A stretch of DNA of 64,000 nucleotides from Cymbomonas tetramitiformis (GCA_001247695.2 LGRX02035386.1:1-64000); one strand, 5' to 3'. Counted from the first letter of the stretch, positions 10,185 through 20,767 are shown. Notes: generated by a model not told the origin, from the letters alone. Translations and numbers: made by a program.

Positions 10185-10810
10185 ACCCGCGCACTCAAAA
10201 TGGCCATTTCAGGCCCAAAACCAGCGTTTTTGGCCCATTTTCGCAACCCGAAGTCAGTTTCAATGATATTTTTCGCGACAAAGTGTTTAGAGAGGCCCCC
10301 CAAAAGGTCCCACGAACTTTAAACACGCGATTCGGACACCTAATCAAAATCCTCTAGCACCCGCGCACTCAAAATGGTCTTTTCAGGCTCAAAAACAACG
10401 TTTTTGGCCCATTTTCGCACCCCATATTTTTTTCGAAGATTTTTTTCTTGACCGAGTCTTCAGAGAGGGCCCCAAAAGTGTCCCACGAAGTTCAGACACG
10501 CCATTCGGATACCTAATCAAAATCCTCTAGCACTCGCGCACTCAAAACGGCCTTTTCAGGCCCAAAAACAACTTTTTTGGCCCATTTTCGCACCCCATAT
10601 TTTATTTTAAAGATTTTTTTCTTGACCGAGTCTTCAGAGAGGACCCCAAAAAATGTCCCACGAAGTTCAGACACGCCATTCGGATACCTAATCAAAATCC
10701 TCTAGCACTCGCGCACTCAAAATGGCCTTTTCAGGCCCAAAAACAGCGTTTTTCGCCTCCGGCGAGCTGAAAAATATTTTTTTGAAAAAACCTTTTCTCA
10801 CCGGGCCTTA
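10185..10810. repeat. about 174-bp tandem repeat, 3.5 copies
   Basis: CGCGCACTCAAAA is followed by TTTTCAGGCcCAAAAACA and TTTTTGGCCCATTTTCGCA in units starting near 10189, 10363, 10535 and 10711 (spacing 174, 172 and 176). Copies diverge by scattered substitutions. The array lies 3' of the transposase-like CDS and has no coding content. Confidence 0.85.
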
Positions 10811-11112
10811 GGATTGTCCTGCCCATGTCCCGCAACTCCTAAAAGTTGTAAATGTTACATTATGCATGTGACCACTTTGTGACATCCGAGCTTTTTGCGA
10901 CGGCTCATACTCTAGTAGATCGTTCCGAAGGCCTTGCCTTACTCATCGACGTAAATGTATAATAATAATAACAAACCTGCTAGATATATAAGATAGGCAT
11001 AACTATGTGTTGAACCCTAAAAGCCTAAATACAGGGTTTCGGATATCAGAACGGTCGGAATTGATAAGATAACAACGATGAAAATACTCCCGAGATATAA
11101 CTCAGGTTTTAG
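10811..11112. other. gene-free stretch between satellite and LTR nest
   Basis: No plausible gene. It contains a short (AAT)n run near 10960 and the left target duplication GTTTC (11113-11117 immediately follows) of the outer LTR element. Nothing else is recognised. Confidence 0.4.
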
Positions 11113-11117
11113 GTTTC

Positions 11118-11353
11118 TGATGAAAGGAGTGATATATATATAAGGGATATATATCGCTGAAACACAGGAAACACAGGTGGTGATCCGGTCGGTCTAAAAA
11201 CTCCATAAGATAAAATACTTAGGTGTTTTATCGAGTGCGGTGCGGAACGGTCGGAGCGGTGGCAGATGACCAAATGACAGGCACTCAAGGCGAGGGGTGA
11301 AACAAGGAGAAGCAGGCCCCCATACAGTGGGGGGGAAATCGGCTTCCCCGTGA
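11118..11353 (-). repeat. 3' LTR of outer left element
   Basis: This 236-bp copy matches 17346-17587 almost base for base (that copy has a longer TATATA tract and an extra CG). It is adjacent to TSD GTTTC on its left side. Confidence 0.88.
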
Positions 11354-11748
11354 CACCACCTCACCCCGAAGGTGTGAGTGGTCATCCCGAAGCAGGCAAA
11401 CCCTAAATCCTAACCCAATGTTACTAGAATGTTTAGGCCTAAGGGGCCTTTCTCAACCCAACTAGAAGCACATCCGTGCATGGGGCGCTGCCTAAAATCC
11501 TAGTACATAAGGGCAAGCATCTACAAGCCGCGACGTGATTGTGGAATGACGGCGGCGGAGTTCTCGATTGCAGAAGTCCTCGAGCGCCACGAAAACGACG
11601 AATCAGCCAATGCCCACGCGGTGCCAAAGCCAAAAGCGGCCCGGCACCACCAGAGCGAATGCGTCGCTGAAGAGGGGATAGGGAGGTGAAAGGTGGACAA
11701 TGCGGTGAGGGAACGTGATCGAGGTCATGGGGAGGAACTCGAAAGGGA

Positions 11749-12003
11749 TGCTGGACTTCGGGTTTAGGCTTAGTTATTATGGGCTCTGACTAGCCCCTAG
11801 CCTGACCCTGCTTCCGTATCGTGTCCGTGACATCCTAGCACTGTACTGTACAGTAGTACAGTACAGTAGTACAGTACAGTAGTACAGTCTTGTTTCACTG
11901 TCTGGGTTTCCGAGAGCATAAAGCCTCGGCCAGACACTGTTTATGTGATTATCAGTTTGATTCTCAGCGAGCTTAGCCGGACAGCGGATCTGTCTTTCTC
12001 GCA
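11749..12003 (+). repeat. 5' LTR of gag-only element
   Basis: TG...CA termini, 255 bp. It contains a run of overlapping GTACAGTA/CAGTAGTAC units near 11840-11887 that are self-complementary (TACTGTACAGTA), then a segment shared exactly with the 3' copy. Confidence 0.93.
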
Positions 12004-12021
12004 GGTTATGGCCCGCACCGG
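12004..12021 (+). promoter_or_regulatory. primer-binding site, half-tRNA-iMet type
   Basis: GGTTATGGCCCGCACCGG lies directly inside the 5' LTR. The GGTTATGG start matches the primer sites of the elements at 17345 (minus), 58993 and 61604 (minus) and the complement of the initiator tRNA anticodon loop. An alternative reading is TGGCCCGCACCGG as complement of a tRNA 3' CCA end; conservation among elements favours the first. Confidence 0.55.
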
Positions 12022-13170
12022 CTTTCCGGTGGTTCTGATGATGGCGCAGCGCCTTGCTGTTGCCATGTTCGGCTAAGTAGGACGTAGGAGGGGCTGAGCG
12101 CCCACTTGGGCGGTGGTGTGTTATTCCCGCAGTATGGCCTTTTAGCTTGGCAGTGATGGCGGCACGCGTTGTGCTCGCCTTCGCTGCGCAGGAGATCAGC
12201 AGTTGGTGACGGATTGTTTTTTTACAGCAGTATCGTCGCAAGGAGGGTTAATTTGTTTAGTGCGCCACTGGCTCTGGCGAGGTCGTTCCACGCGAGACTT
12301 GTTTTGGCCGCTCTCATTCCGCTCACGACCTGTGATCTTCGTTCTGCAGTTCTTATTCTGCTGAGACTTCTACAAGTTGTCTGGCCGCTGTGGGAGATCT
12401 TGTGCCACCACCCTCGCTTGCTCAGCTCTTCCGTTGTCTTTACATCATGGTTACCACAGCGAATAGAATGACGCGGTCTCGCGTCCGTAGATTAGAGACA
12501 ATTTTCGATGATGTGGGTGCGCAGCACTCTGCGACACCCCACACACCGCAGCTGCCAGCTCCGACCACCGCAGCTGCGAGGGAGATTCTTGAAAAATGTC
12601 AGCAGCTAGCTCGAGACAATTTCGACAGAAAAGAACTTTGCCAAGGTCGTTGCCACCAAAAGTCTCGGAGACAAATCGGAGCGCTTCGCTGGTACAGAGA
12701 CAGACGCAGTGGACATTTTTTCACAGCTTATGCATGAGCTTCGCGCACAGTTTCTACTCCAGTCACAGGCATTTGCTCCCCTGTTTGACTTGGCCAACAT
12801 GACTGTTGAGGCTAGGCATGAGGCCAATGAATTGCTGCTTTCGGCTCTGACTTTTCTGGCTCGACCTGGCTCGCCTGCTCGTGATTGGCTTGAGGCCTCT
12901 GGGTCTGACGTTCCTGGAGATGGCAAGCGTGCTGCCCTTGAGGTGGTACGCATGCTCCAGGAACGCTCAGAACCCTTTGACTCTTTTGAGTCGCTGCTGG
13001 CGGTTCGCGTCCCCAGCAGCGAAGATCCTGACCGTGGCATCCGTGAGTTCAATGGCCTGTTGCGGGACGTTCAGCGTTCCCACCACAACTTGCCAGAGGA
13101 CGCGGTGAAGCGGCAGTTTCTCAAGGCTCTCGGCAATTCGGCTCTATACCGTGACTTGGCTAATTCCTTG

Positions 13171-14252
13171 TGCCTATTCTCCCGGGGTTAAGGTGGGTTA
13201 ACCCACCGTAAGAGCAATTTTGAATGGCCTATAACTCATGCACAAATCGAGTTGAGGCATCGAACCTATGCTTCGGGATAACTATTATGAGTCCTTTCGA
13301 CCGTAGATACCCTGATATAATGCACTCCGACTGATTTATTTCGTGAAAATGATATGCCAAGTCGATAGGGTCGACTGGTGGGTTGAGGCAATTGCTTACG
13401 GCGGGTTACCAAAAACCGAACGTATTGGTAGATTCACCTAGGCTATATGCCTCATCTCTGATGGCATGTTAAGACTTTTTAAGGTTTGATAATGTGTTGA
13501 GGCATCACGATTTATCACATGCATGCCCAAAGTCAAGATAGTCAACCCCCCGCGCGCTAATCCATATTTGGGTATACAGCAAAATATCATGTAAATTTTA
13601 GAAGAAATACTCACATTACTCGGGGTAAGCGCATATTAACGGTAATTCCTGCGAGGCCTAGGGCGAACAAGTGGTGCTGCTGGGTCGGCCGAGTCAGAGC
13701 CATTGCCACTGCGAACAACAAGAGCTAAGGTTGTCTCGGTTGGTGCCTCCTCTTCGTCGCGTTCGTTCTCCGGTGGGTCACCGACCAGATATTCCTCCAC
13801 GAACTTCAAAGCCTTGTCGTGCACGTCACCATCGTATTTGAATTTGACAGTGAAGAGCTTGCTCGCTGCCTTCCCTGGGTCATAGCCTACTACCTCCGCG
13901 TCCGTCGAGAGGGTATTCAAAGAGGTCACTACAGTTATCGGCGAACTCTTGAAGGGCCCGACGAATCCCGACCACAGACAGGCACCTGACGGGACGGTAA
14001 GCAAACGACCAACATATTTTTTCTGGATTTCTGGTTTGGGTTGACGGCGGCATGAGTTTTGTGAGTTTCGAAAGCCCTGCTTGGGTTGTTGGTGATTTTG
14101 CCAGCTCCGTATGGGCGTCTAGTTGTTATTTTTCACGGGGTTAACCACCTGTTATCGCGCGGAGTACGCGGGAAATGTGGAATGCTTAGGGTTGGGTAAC
14201 CCACCGTAAACCCCTCTTACGGTGGGTTAACCCACCCCCGGGAGAATAGGCA
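13171..14252. mobile_element. 1,082-bp TIR element, 4-bp TSD (CTTG), inserted in gag
   Basis: It begins TGCCTATTCTCCCGGGG and ends with the inverted copy CCCCGGGAGAATAGGCA (one extra C). CTTG at 13167-13170 and 14253-14256 is the duplication. Subterminal GGTGGGTTAACCCACCGTAAG occurs at both ends in inverted orientation and is itself nearly palindromic. The end consensus TGYCTATT and GGGTTAACCC motif are shared with 8085-8757. It carries a minus-strand coding-like fragment (13636-14004) without a transposase signature. Removal restores the gag reading frame exactly. Confidence 0.88.
13636..14004 (-). pseudogene. captured gene fragment inside TIR element
   Basis: This minus-strand frame of about 120 residues has an ordinary protein composition: VGYDPGKAASKLFTVKFKYD, then DKALKFVEEYLVGDPPEN, an acidic stretch and an Arg-rich end (RPRPRRNYR). 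The F-T-V-K-F-x-Y-D-G pattern is reminiscent of Tudor/chromo-like beta-barrel modules, but this is weak. There is no start ATG; the 5' end lies near a possible splice acceptor. No transposase motifs are seen, so this is more likely a host gene piece carried by the element (Pack-type) than its own gene. Confidence 0.4.
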
Positions 14253-15928
14253 CTTGGCTCGGGCTGACCAGCGGCAGGGCGTGTCTCTTTTGACTATTCA
14301 GGCTCGTGTGCGGGAGCAGTTCCGCCACGGCCTGAAAGTCTCCGGCACCCCTATTTCTGCTCTGTCATTCGGCGATGGCGCGTCTGACCTAGCTGCGGCG
14401 TTGTCCAGTCTGCAGAAGCAGCTGGAGCGCATGCAGCAGGACATTCGTGACCTAAAGCGGCAGAAGCGGGAAGGGGTACCGCCTGCGGGCAAGCACCTTA
14501 CCCGCTCTGCTGCTAAGCATCATCGTGCTGGTGTTAAGCCACTTGGCACCGCTCTTCCTGTCTCATTTGACAAGAAGAGCGGTGCCTTCGTGCCCCACTG
14601 CAGAAATGCGGAGTGTGCACAAAGTGGTTTGAAGCACTGGCATGCTGAATGCCCCAACGGCGGTCCTCGCTCTGCCCACTATTGTGGTGCAGTTGAGGAC
14701 TATGAGACTGGCTGCCTGACTGTTCGTTTCCAGCGGTTCTATGACGCTGGGGATGAGCATGCCTTCGAGTCGCTCGGCACGATGGAGGGTCGCCCAGAGG
14801 TGTGCGAGCTGTCGGCATATTCTTTTGTGACGGCTGAGCCCACATCTCTGCGGCACTTTCAGGATGCGGCGGCTTCCGCTCAGGATGCGGCGGCTGACGA
14901 TGACGGCATGGCTCAGTTTGGTCTGGCCACATTCCACTCGGATGCACGGGGCTCGATTCCGCCACCGCCTGCGGTTCGGCATCCCTCTGCACTCGTGGCT
15001 GGTGGTGTGCCTGCGGCTCATGACCCGCCAGTGGTTGTCCCTGGCTCTCTCGGCTTGCCTGGCTCTGTCCCGTCACTCCAGCTCGGCGACTCTGCACCGG
15101 CTCCGCTGTTTGCTGGCATGAGGATTGAGGCTTCTGACATTGGCTCTGAAGTCTCTGACAATGACCAAGGCTCTGACAATGACTCTGACGGCGGGCGGCA
15201 AGTGGCTTTTGGCTCCTTCGGCACTCTTGAGCATGACTCTGACGGGGGAGCATCGCCAGTAGCAGCTCCGGTGTACCGTCCGCGGACTCCGCCGAGTTTT
15301 CTCCGATGTGCACTAATGGCATCTGTGCTCTGTTGTTCCTTACTGGCCAGCTCTACGGCATCTCTGGTTACCGTGGGCGGTGGTGACAGGGGCCTGGTTG
15401 AGCCCGGAGCCACCGTCCGTCGGTCTACTGGAGATCTCTTTACTTCAGATTCGCCGCTTGGTTCTCTGGACATCCGTGATTGGCCACCAGATGATGAAGT
15501 TCTTCTGTGTTCCTCTTCAATGCTGAAACCGCCGTGGGATCCTGCTTGTTTAAGTGCTTCGGTGTTTTTGGAGTCTTTACAATCTTCGGTTACTTTGCTC
15601 TCTGCTACGGATCCACCTTACACACTTGGGTCTGGTGGTGCTCGATTTGTGCAAGGCAGCTTACAATTCATTTCGGGATTCTTCTGTACTTGCATCCCAA
15701 CCGCTGAACTCAGCCCCGCTGACCAGCCTCAAAGTGGCTGAGTTTCTTAGCATTTATCCTGGCAGCTTGATTAGCTTTAGCCCAGTAGTAAGATGTCCGG
15801 GTCAAGACCCCGGCACCCAGCTAGAAGTGATCGGTTTCCACCGAAGTGAATGTTAGGTGTTTGTTTATTATCTCGTGGTTGTATTATGCTGTACCTGCTT
15901 TGCTAGGTAGTCACACCCACGGGTGGTG

Positions 15929-16172
15929 TGCTGGACTTCGGGTTTAGGCTTAGTTATTATGGGCTCTGACTAGCCCCTAGCCTGACCCTGCTTCCGTATC
16001 GTGTCCGTGACATCCTAGCACTGTACGGTACAGTAGTACAGTACAGTAGTACAGTCTTGTTTCACTGTCTGGGTTATTCCGAGAGCATAAAGCCTCGGCC
16101 AGACACTGTTTATGTGTTTATCAGTTTGATTCTCAGCGAGCTTAGCCGGACAGCGGATCTGTCTTTCTCGCA
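15929..16172 (+). repeat. 3' LTR of gag-only element
   Basis: 244 bp with TG...CA termini, immediately followed by the AGGGA duplication. It has one repeat unit fewer than the 5' LTR. The tract before it (GGGTGGTG) is only weakly purine-rich. Confidence 0.93.
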
Positions 16173-17021
16173 AGGGATGATGGAGAGGGGGGAAGCGGTC
16201 GTGATAGCACCACCAGACACCACCAGATGGCGACCACTGGGGGCATACGGCGAAGGTGAGGGAAGTGGCGAGACGAAGTCGCGGAAGTCATTGGTCTCGT
16301 CGTTGTCGTCCAGGATGTTGTCATTGTGATTGGTGCTTGGTGCGCAAGCACCACCAGGCACCACCAGAACATAACCAGCGGTAAAAGGATGTCGATGCAC
16401 TCGGAGAGAGAGCAACGCTGAACGAACAGCGGCCATACGTGCACGCTGACGTTTTGTGGACATGACAGCTGCGCATCTCTGCAGCAGTCTGCAGAATTCT
16501 GCGAACCCCAAGATAGGGTTCCCAAGCGAAAAGGTATACTGGAATATCCTAGTTCACTAGATATCAGAAACTCCCGAACTGTGTGGATAAACTCATAAGA
16601 CAAATAAACCCTAAGCTAGATATACCCGGAACGGTCTCGGACGGTTTCGGAGTCTAGCCTACCTGTGACACAGCGTGTGTCACATCACGAACCTATAGAT
16701 CAGTCAGCAGTCCAGTGTTGGTCCTAGGAGTCTGTCATAGGGGCCTGACCGGGACTCCCAGTCAGGGCTGCCTATACAGATTTCAGCAAGGTATCTTCGC
16801 GTAAAACTAAGCGAATCGAACGATTGAAAGGACAATTTGGGGCAGTTTTTGACGAGGAATACGGTGGTGACGTCAAAAACGCCGTACGGTAAAGCGGTTC
16901 TCCGGCAGCAGAGGCGCTGCTGGCCAGAGTGTCGAAGGACGTTGGGGATGGAGTAGTCGGCCAAAGCGACGGTAAAAAAGAAAAGACGGATGAAGGCCGA
17001 TGACGGATCGTAGACAACCAA
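16110..17021 (-). pseudogene. remnant ORFs of outer left LTR element, conserved with 55938-56633
   Basis: Two minus-strand pieces resemble the single ORF at 55938-56633. 17021-16704 has PYGVFDVTTVFLVKNCPKLSF, matching YDGFDVTTVFLVEIYPNLTF there. 16511-16110 has KRQRARMAAVRSALLSLR and GGACAPSTNHND, matching LRQRARMGALRSALELLR and GGACAPSTNID. Between them the frame is broken or an intron lies there. The sequence ends where the inner element is inserted (16177). No known domain. Conservation between two elements with different LTR sequences implies that the protein, or a precursor of gag, was once selected. Confidence 0.45.
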
Positions 17022-17248
17022 TCACAGACGGTAGGCAGCTACGGACGGAAGTGGGCAAAGACGGAGATTGACGGAGTAGCCCATGAAGACGGATAAAAAA
17101 GTCGGCCAAAGTGACGGTAAAAACAAAAGACGGATGAAGGCCGATGACGGATCGTACCGTAGACCACCAATCACAGACGGTAGGCAGCTACGGACGGAAG
17201 TGGGCAAAGACGGAGATTGACGGAGTAGCCCACGAAGACGGATAAAAA
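16958..17248. repeat. about 143-bp tandem duplication in 5' UTR of LTR element
   Basis: GTCGGCCAAAG(C/T)GACGG...GAAGACGGATAAAAAA occurs twice head to tail (16958-17100 and 17101-17248), with small differences (CCGT insertion, A-run length). Both copies are dense in GACGG, i.e. CCGTC on the element's coding strand. Confidence 0.85.
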
Positions 17249-17329
17249 AAATGACGGAGTTGACGGAGTTAGAATCGGCGGTCAGGCCGAAGCGAGTCAA
17301 AGAAACGACAAATGAACCACCACAGAAGT

Positions 17330-17345
17330 GGTCTGGCCCATAACC
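17330..17345 (-). promoter_or_regulatory. primer-binding site, initiator tRNA-Met anticodon arm type
   Basis: Read on the minus strand it is GGTTATGGGCCAGACC, directly inside the 5' LTR. Its first 11 bases are complementary to the eukaryotic tRNA-iMet anticodon stem-loop (GGCCCATAACC), the half-tRNA primer known for copia and Ty5. A self-complementary stretch (CCACTTCTGTGGTGG) follows immediately. Confidence 0.65.
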
Positions 17346-17587
17346 TGATGAAAGGAGTGATATATATATATATAAGGGATATATATCGCTGAAACACAGG
17401 AAACACAGGTGGTGATCCGGTCGGTCTAAAAACTCCATAAGATAAAATACTTGGGTGTTTTATCGCGAGTGCGGTGCGGAACGGTCGGAGCGGTGGCAGA
17501 TGACCAAATGACAGGCACTCAAGGCGAGGGGTGAAACAAGGAGAAGCAGGCCCCCATACAGTGGGGGGGAAATCGGCTTCCCCGTGA
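17346..17587 (-). repeat. 5' LTR of outer left element
   Basis: This 242-bp copy is followed on the minus strand by the primer site at 17345-17330 and abuts TSD GTTTC at 17588-17592. The TATATATA...GGGATATATATCG segment is a probable promoter region of the LTR. Confidence 0.88.
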
Positions 17588-17592
17588 GTTTC

Positions 17593-18614
17593 GGCCTTCG
17601 GGTGACGGTCACCCAGACTACTTTCGGATGCGGCATGCGACACAATTCAGGGTCGCGGTGCCAAATCCAACAAGTATGTCAATGTGATCGCATGCGACTT
17701 GTCTAGTATGTCATACTCCGCGACACCGTGAAACCCACCACTTACTCTTACATCATTATATGCCTGAATCGAAGCATTTTTGGGCTTTGTCCGTACCGTT
17801 GCACCGGTGTGTCTACGTGCCTCGTTATTGACTTCCAGAAAGCAATTTAGCCATTTTCAATACCGACGCTCAGAGGCGGGCGGCAGGGGTTAGTCGTACG
17901 AACCGCCATCGGTGCATCCCCCGCCAGTCGGATGGTCTCCCTTGCATGCATGAAGTTACAAATACATTGTGTAGGGGCATACCTGCATCGCATCGCCTCA
18001 TGCGCCATCGTGAGCCCATGGCCATTTCATCCCCACTTATTCCCACCAAGCCTCCACCCCTGTCGAGCCCCGATGCCGCACTCTGTCCGCGCTTGTACGA
18101 CTTGGTCTTCTATTGCGAACCGCGTAAATGTAAAATCATTTTCGTCCCGGCCGCAGACCCCCAACCCGCGGCACCGTAGTATTCACGACGACGACCTCGA
18201 TTTATGATTCATACGATGATTTCGCCACCCCCCCAAGCTCCCTACTATCGTAACTTATCGTCTAAGTGGTAGTGTAAAATGACTAAAATCCTTTAATACA
18301 TGTTTGCTTGTCGACGCGTATGGGATGCCCCGCACCGGACACCACCCCACCCACCGCACGCACAACGCTCATGCGACGGGGACTGATGATGATGGGTCGA
18401 TCTGGGGGTTGCACCGGAGCGTACAAATACGAGATAGAGTCAAGACTCTTGTTCCCATGAGCTTTATATGGATTAAATTAGACTTAGGGTTTGTAACGTT
18501 CTGGGTCCACATTCTCCGAGCCTCTTCGATCAACTGTAACGTCGACCCTCGCGTGTCGCAGGCCGCGCAGCGGCCGCGCTCGGAGAAAACTCTGGGAACA
18601 GTTTCAAGTCGTCT
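17593..18614. other. gene-free stretch between left nest and Tc1 region
   Basis: No supported gene. Short open frames at 17932-18207 and 18304-18630 lack codon structure or homologous copies. The 5' edge (17588-17592) is the target duplication of the outer LTR element. Confidence 0.4.
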
Positions 18615-19400
18615 ACTATCCCTAGCGTAATTCAGCGGTCAATCTTATATCGCTCCTCGCGCACACGCATCTTGCGTGCGTTAAGGCTGCTCCCATAAGT
18701 CGGATACTCAACTCGAAGCACGTACATATAAGCACCCAAAAACTCCCCGGCAGGGGACCGGCAGGGGTTCGGCTTTGGGGCTTTGGGGCGACGGGCGATG
18801 GGGGGTGGGACACCTCTCACACTGGGGGGTAAGGATTCTCCGGATTAAATTTTGCCACCCACCGCCCTTGGCACATATCCAAAGGGGTATGCTCTATAGG
18901 TGCATGGTGGCTCATGGCTAGGGGTTGCACATAGGCTGTGGTGCGAAGTGGTTGGCCTTGTCATTTCTCACCCTTGATTTTTAATCGAACCCCCCTCCAC
19001 CATGACATGATGCCTACATACCCAAACTCTGGGAAAATTGAGTACGTGCGAGTGCGCGTACGCGAAGGACGCCATTGACATATGCACGTTGGACGCAGGG
19101 TACCCTTACCAAAAATCCAACTATCCGTTTTTTGAAACTTGGGCCTAAGCGCAAAAGGCGAGTCGTGGAAGGTGAGACCCTAACATGGCCACAAAAATGG
19201 GTCCAAAGTCATTTTTTTCAAAAAAATGTCGGAAATCGCATGCGCGGCCCACACGTGTGTGTGCGGCGCGGATAGACAGGCGTGCGTGTGAACAGTCCTT
19301 CACACTAATTTATGGATAATAATCATCGGTGTGTTCAAGATCATACTGAACAAGGTAAATTTGTCACAAAAAATGACCGCTTATTTACGCAACGCCGTGT
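18615..19400. repeat. 786-bp direct repeat, left copy
   Basis: Nearly identical to 21150-21936: the differences I see are one T in a T-run and a T/C near the end (CTTATTTACGC versus CTTATCTACGC). It begins ACTATCCCTAGCGTAATTC and ends CGCAACGCCGTGT. The ends are not inverted repeats and no target duplication flanks the pair. It contains no convincing gene. Confidence 0.95.
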
Positions 19401-19633
19401 GCAACGCTTTACCCCCCTTCGTGTCACTCGCGCATATGATTGTACGCTCAATTGTTTGCGTACTCTTGCCATGCATGTGACCACGTGGAGTCAGGATGCA
19501 CACCATATATGAAGATGATACACATATGCTTATATCACTGCACAAGCAATAAAATATTTGGGAGTGTAAATCAAGTTTGCATACGAAAATATGCAGAATT
19601 CAAGGGGTACGTTTGCACATGCTGAACTACAAT

Positions 19634-20767
19634 TTAATAACCGGTGTTGTAGCCGTTTGCTTGGATGCATAGACGCATACGCGTATGCATACTGCCACAC
19701 CAGTGATGTAGTAACTTGCCATCTATACTATCCCAGATCTCATCCATCCGCTGTCGAAATTCATCCAGATCAGCGTAGTCGTGCAGGTGCAGGTGGTATT
19801 CGAACCATGACCATACATTCTCGATGGGCGACAGGTCTTGGCCCTGCGCCGGCCAGTCGAGGAATCGAATGCCCATTTCCGTCAGGTCGTGGTGCGCGCT
19901 CTTGTGGCTGGAGCACCTGTCCATGGCCACACGCCAAGTGTCCTTATGCGTGCGCCGGAAGATGGCCTTAATTTCAGGCAGCAGCTTATCTCGGAATAGG
20001 TCAATGACCTCTTGGGCGCACACGCCAACGTGTGGAACTTGCTTTCCACCTCTTATCGTCTTCATATAAGGCGATCGCATGCTAGTGGTCCCCGTCACTG
20101 CATGTAACGTGGTGCGCCCCTCCCACCCAACGCCACCATATACGTGCACTTGTTGGTGCTCCTGGGTTACAGGTTGCGTAAGTGGATCATCTTTGAACAT
20201 CCAAAATCTGAAGCGGGTGCCAGACACACCAGGCCTCATTACCGCGATCTTGCTGTCGATAAATATCACATGTTTCCATCCGTCATCTCGATGTTCCCTG
20301 CAGAACTCTAAGCGCGCTTCGGCATTGCTCGGGGCTATCACGTGGCGTAGCAATGCTCGTCGATATACAAGTGATGCATCCTCCCGTAGCCGTTTTGTGA
20401 GTGTGCTAACGGCGATTGGCTTCGTATTGCCATCCTTTTTCGAGCCAGGAACACGCTTGCTCATTCGAGTGGCACTTTGTCCCGCTACTATGCCTCGTTT
20501 GCCTTTACGTGCTACCACTTGTTTTGCAATTGCTTGCGATTCCTCGGGTTGTAATGCACGTGGTCGCCCGGGGCGCGGGGCATCGACAACATCCGAGGTC
20601 TCTTTGTAAAGTTTGATAGCATGCTGGACTACGTGCTTGGACAGCTTAGTCTCCCTTACGAGGTGTGTGACAAAATCCTCGTCGCCCGTCGTTTTGCGCC
20701 ATTCGACTACCACTTGCCATCTTTTGCCTATCTTGCTTTTAATCGGCATCTCCTTAAGTGTCGCCAT
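19634..20767 (-). CDS. Tc1/mariner-superfamily transposase
   Basis: An intact 377-residue frame from ATG at 20767. The N-terminus has a helix-turn-helix-like region (KLSKHVVQHAIKLYKE) followed by the GRPR box (RPGRPRALQPEES) typical of Tc1-type DNA-binding domains. The catalytic residues appear as VIFIDSK (first Asp), VAMDRCSSHKS (second Asp, at the place of QDNAPxH) and SPIENVWSWFE (Glu). 32 residues separate second Asp and Glu, shorter than the usual 34 of Tc1. Length and order fit a complete cut-and-paste transposase acting on its own TIRs. I could not identify clean TIRs or TA duplications around it. It lies in the 1.75 kb between two nearly identical 786-bp direct repeats. Confidence 0.88.
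   Translation of the reverse strand: MATLKEMPIKSKIGKRWQVVVEWRKTTGDEDFVTHLVRETKLSKHVVQHAIKLYKETSDVVDAPRPGRPRALQPEESQAIAKQVVARKGKRGIVAGQSATRMSKRVPGSKKDGNTKPIAVSTLTKRLREDASLVYRRALLRHVIAPSNAEARLEFCREHRDDGWKHVIFIDSKIAVMRPGVSGTRFRFWMFKDDPLTQPVTQEHQQVHVYGGVGWEGRTTLHAVTGTTSMRSPYMKTIRGGKQVPHVGVCAQEVIDLFRDKLLPEIKAIFRRTHKDTWRVAMDRCSSHKSAHHDLTEMGIRFLDWPAQGQDLSPIENVWSWFEYHLHLHDYADLDEFRQRMDEIWDSIDGKLLHHWCGSMHTRMRLCIQANGYNTGY

Larger units (their letters stand above)
12447..15741 (+). pseudogene. gag gene of gag-only LTR element, split by TIR element
   Basis: The start is ATGGTTACCACAGCG at 12447. The frame runs to about 12630, where a one-base shift in the A-rich GACAGAAAAGAAC run is needed to enter the clearly coding next frame (FAKVVATKSLGDK, then an alpha-helical capsid-like region). 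At 13170 the TIR element 13171-14252 intervenes; with it and one CTTG removed, the frame continues exactly at 14257 (ANSL followed by ARADQRQG). The C-terminal part has a coiled coil (LSSLQKQLERMQQDIRDLKR, near 14400-14460), a Cys/His knuckle CRNAECAQSGLKHWHAEC (14599-14652), then a Ser/Asp/Pro-rich low-complexity tail, ending at 15741. No protease or polymerase follows. The role inferred is a nucleocapsid-like protein that could package this or related RNAs in trans if intact copies exist. Confidence 0.8.
11749..16172 (+). mobile_element. complete gag-only LTR retrotransposon (TR-GAG-like), TSD AGGGA
   Basis: LTRs are 11749-12003 (255 bp) and 15929-16172 (244 bp); both begin TGCTGGACTTCGGG and end TTTCTCGCA. 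AGGGA at 11744-11748 and 16173-16177 is a perfect target duplication. The LTRs are nearly identical: the 5' copy has one more unit of the CAGTAGTACAGTA repeat, there is a TT/ATT difference, and there are a few substitutions, so insertion was recent. The primer site starts at 12004. The interior codes for gag only; there are no pol motifs. The element sits inside the minus-strand element 11118-17587 and is itself interrupted by the TIR element 13171-14252. Confidence 0.93.
11118..17587 (-). mobile_element. outer LTR retrotransposon of left nest (minus strand), TSD GTTTC
   Basis: Direct repeats 11118-11353 (3' LTR) and 17346-17587 (5' LTR) are flanked by GTTTC at 11113-11117 and 17588-17592. 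Read on the minus strand, the LTR starts TCACGGGGAAGC and ends TTTCATCA. The primer site GGTTATGGGCCAGACC (17345-17330) follows the 5' LTR, and a G-rich polypurine-like tract (GGGGTGAGGTGGTG) precedes the 3' LTR. Host-element sequence is only 11354-11748 plus 16173-17345, because a second LTR element is inserted at 11749-16172. LTR, 5' UTR and 3' UTR all match the plus-strand element at 58744-61534, so they are one family. No reverse transcriptase or integrase is visible; only short ORFs remain (16110-17021). Confidence 0.88.

Noticed and set aside
17932..18630. Short plus-strand frames between the left nest and the direct repeats
   Set aside because: Composition follows no coding pattern and nothing in the window is homologous.
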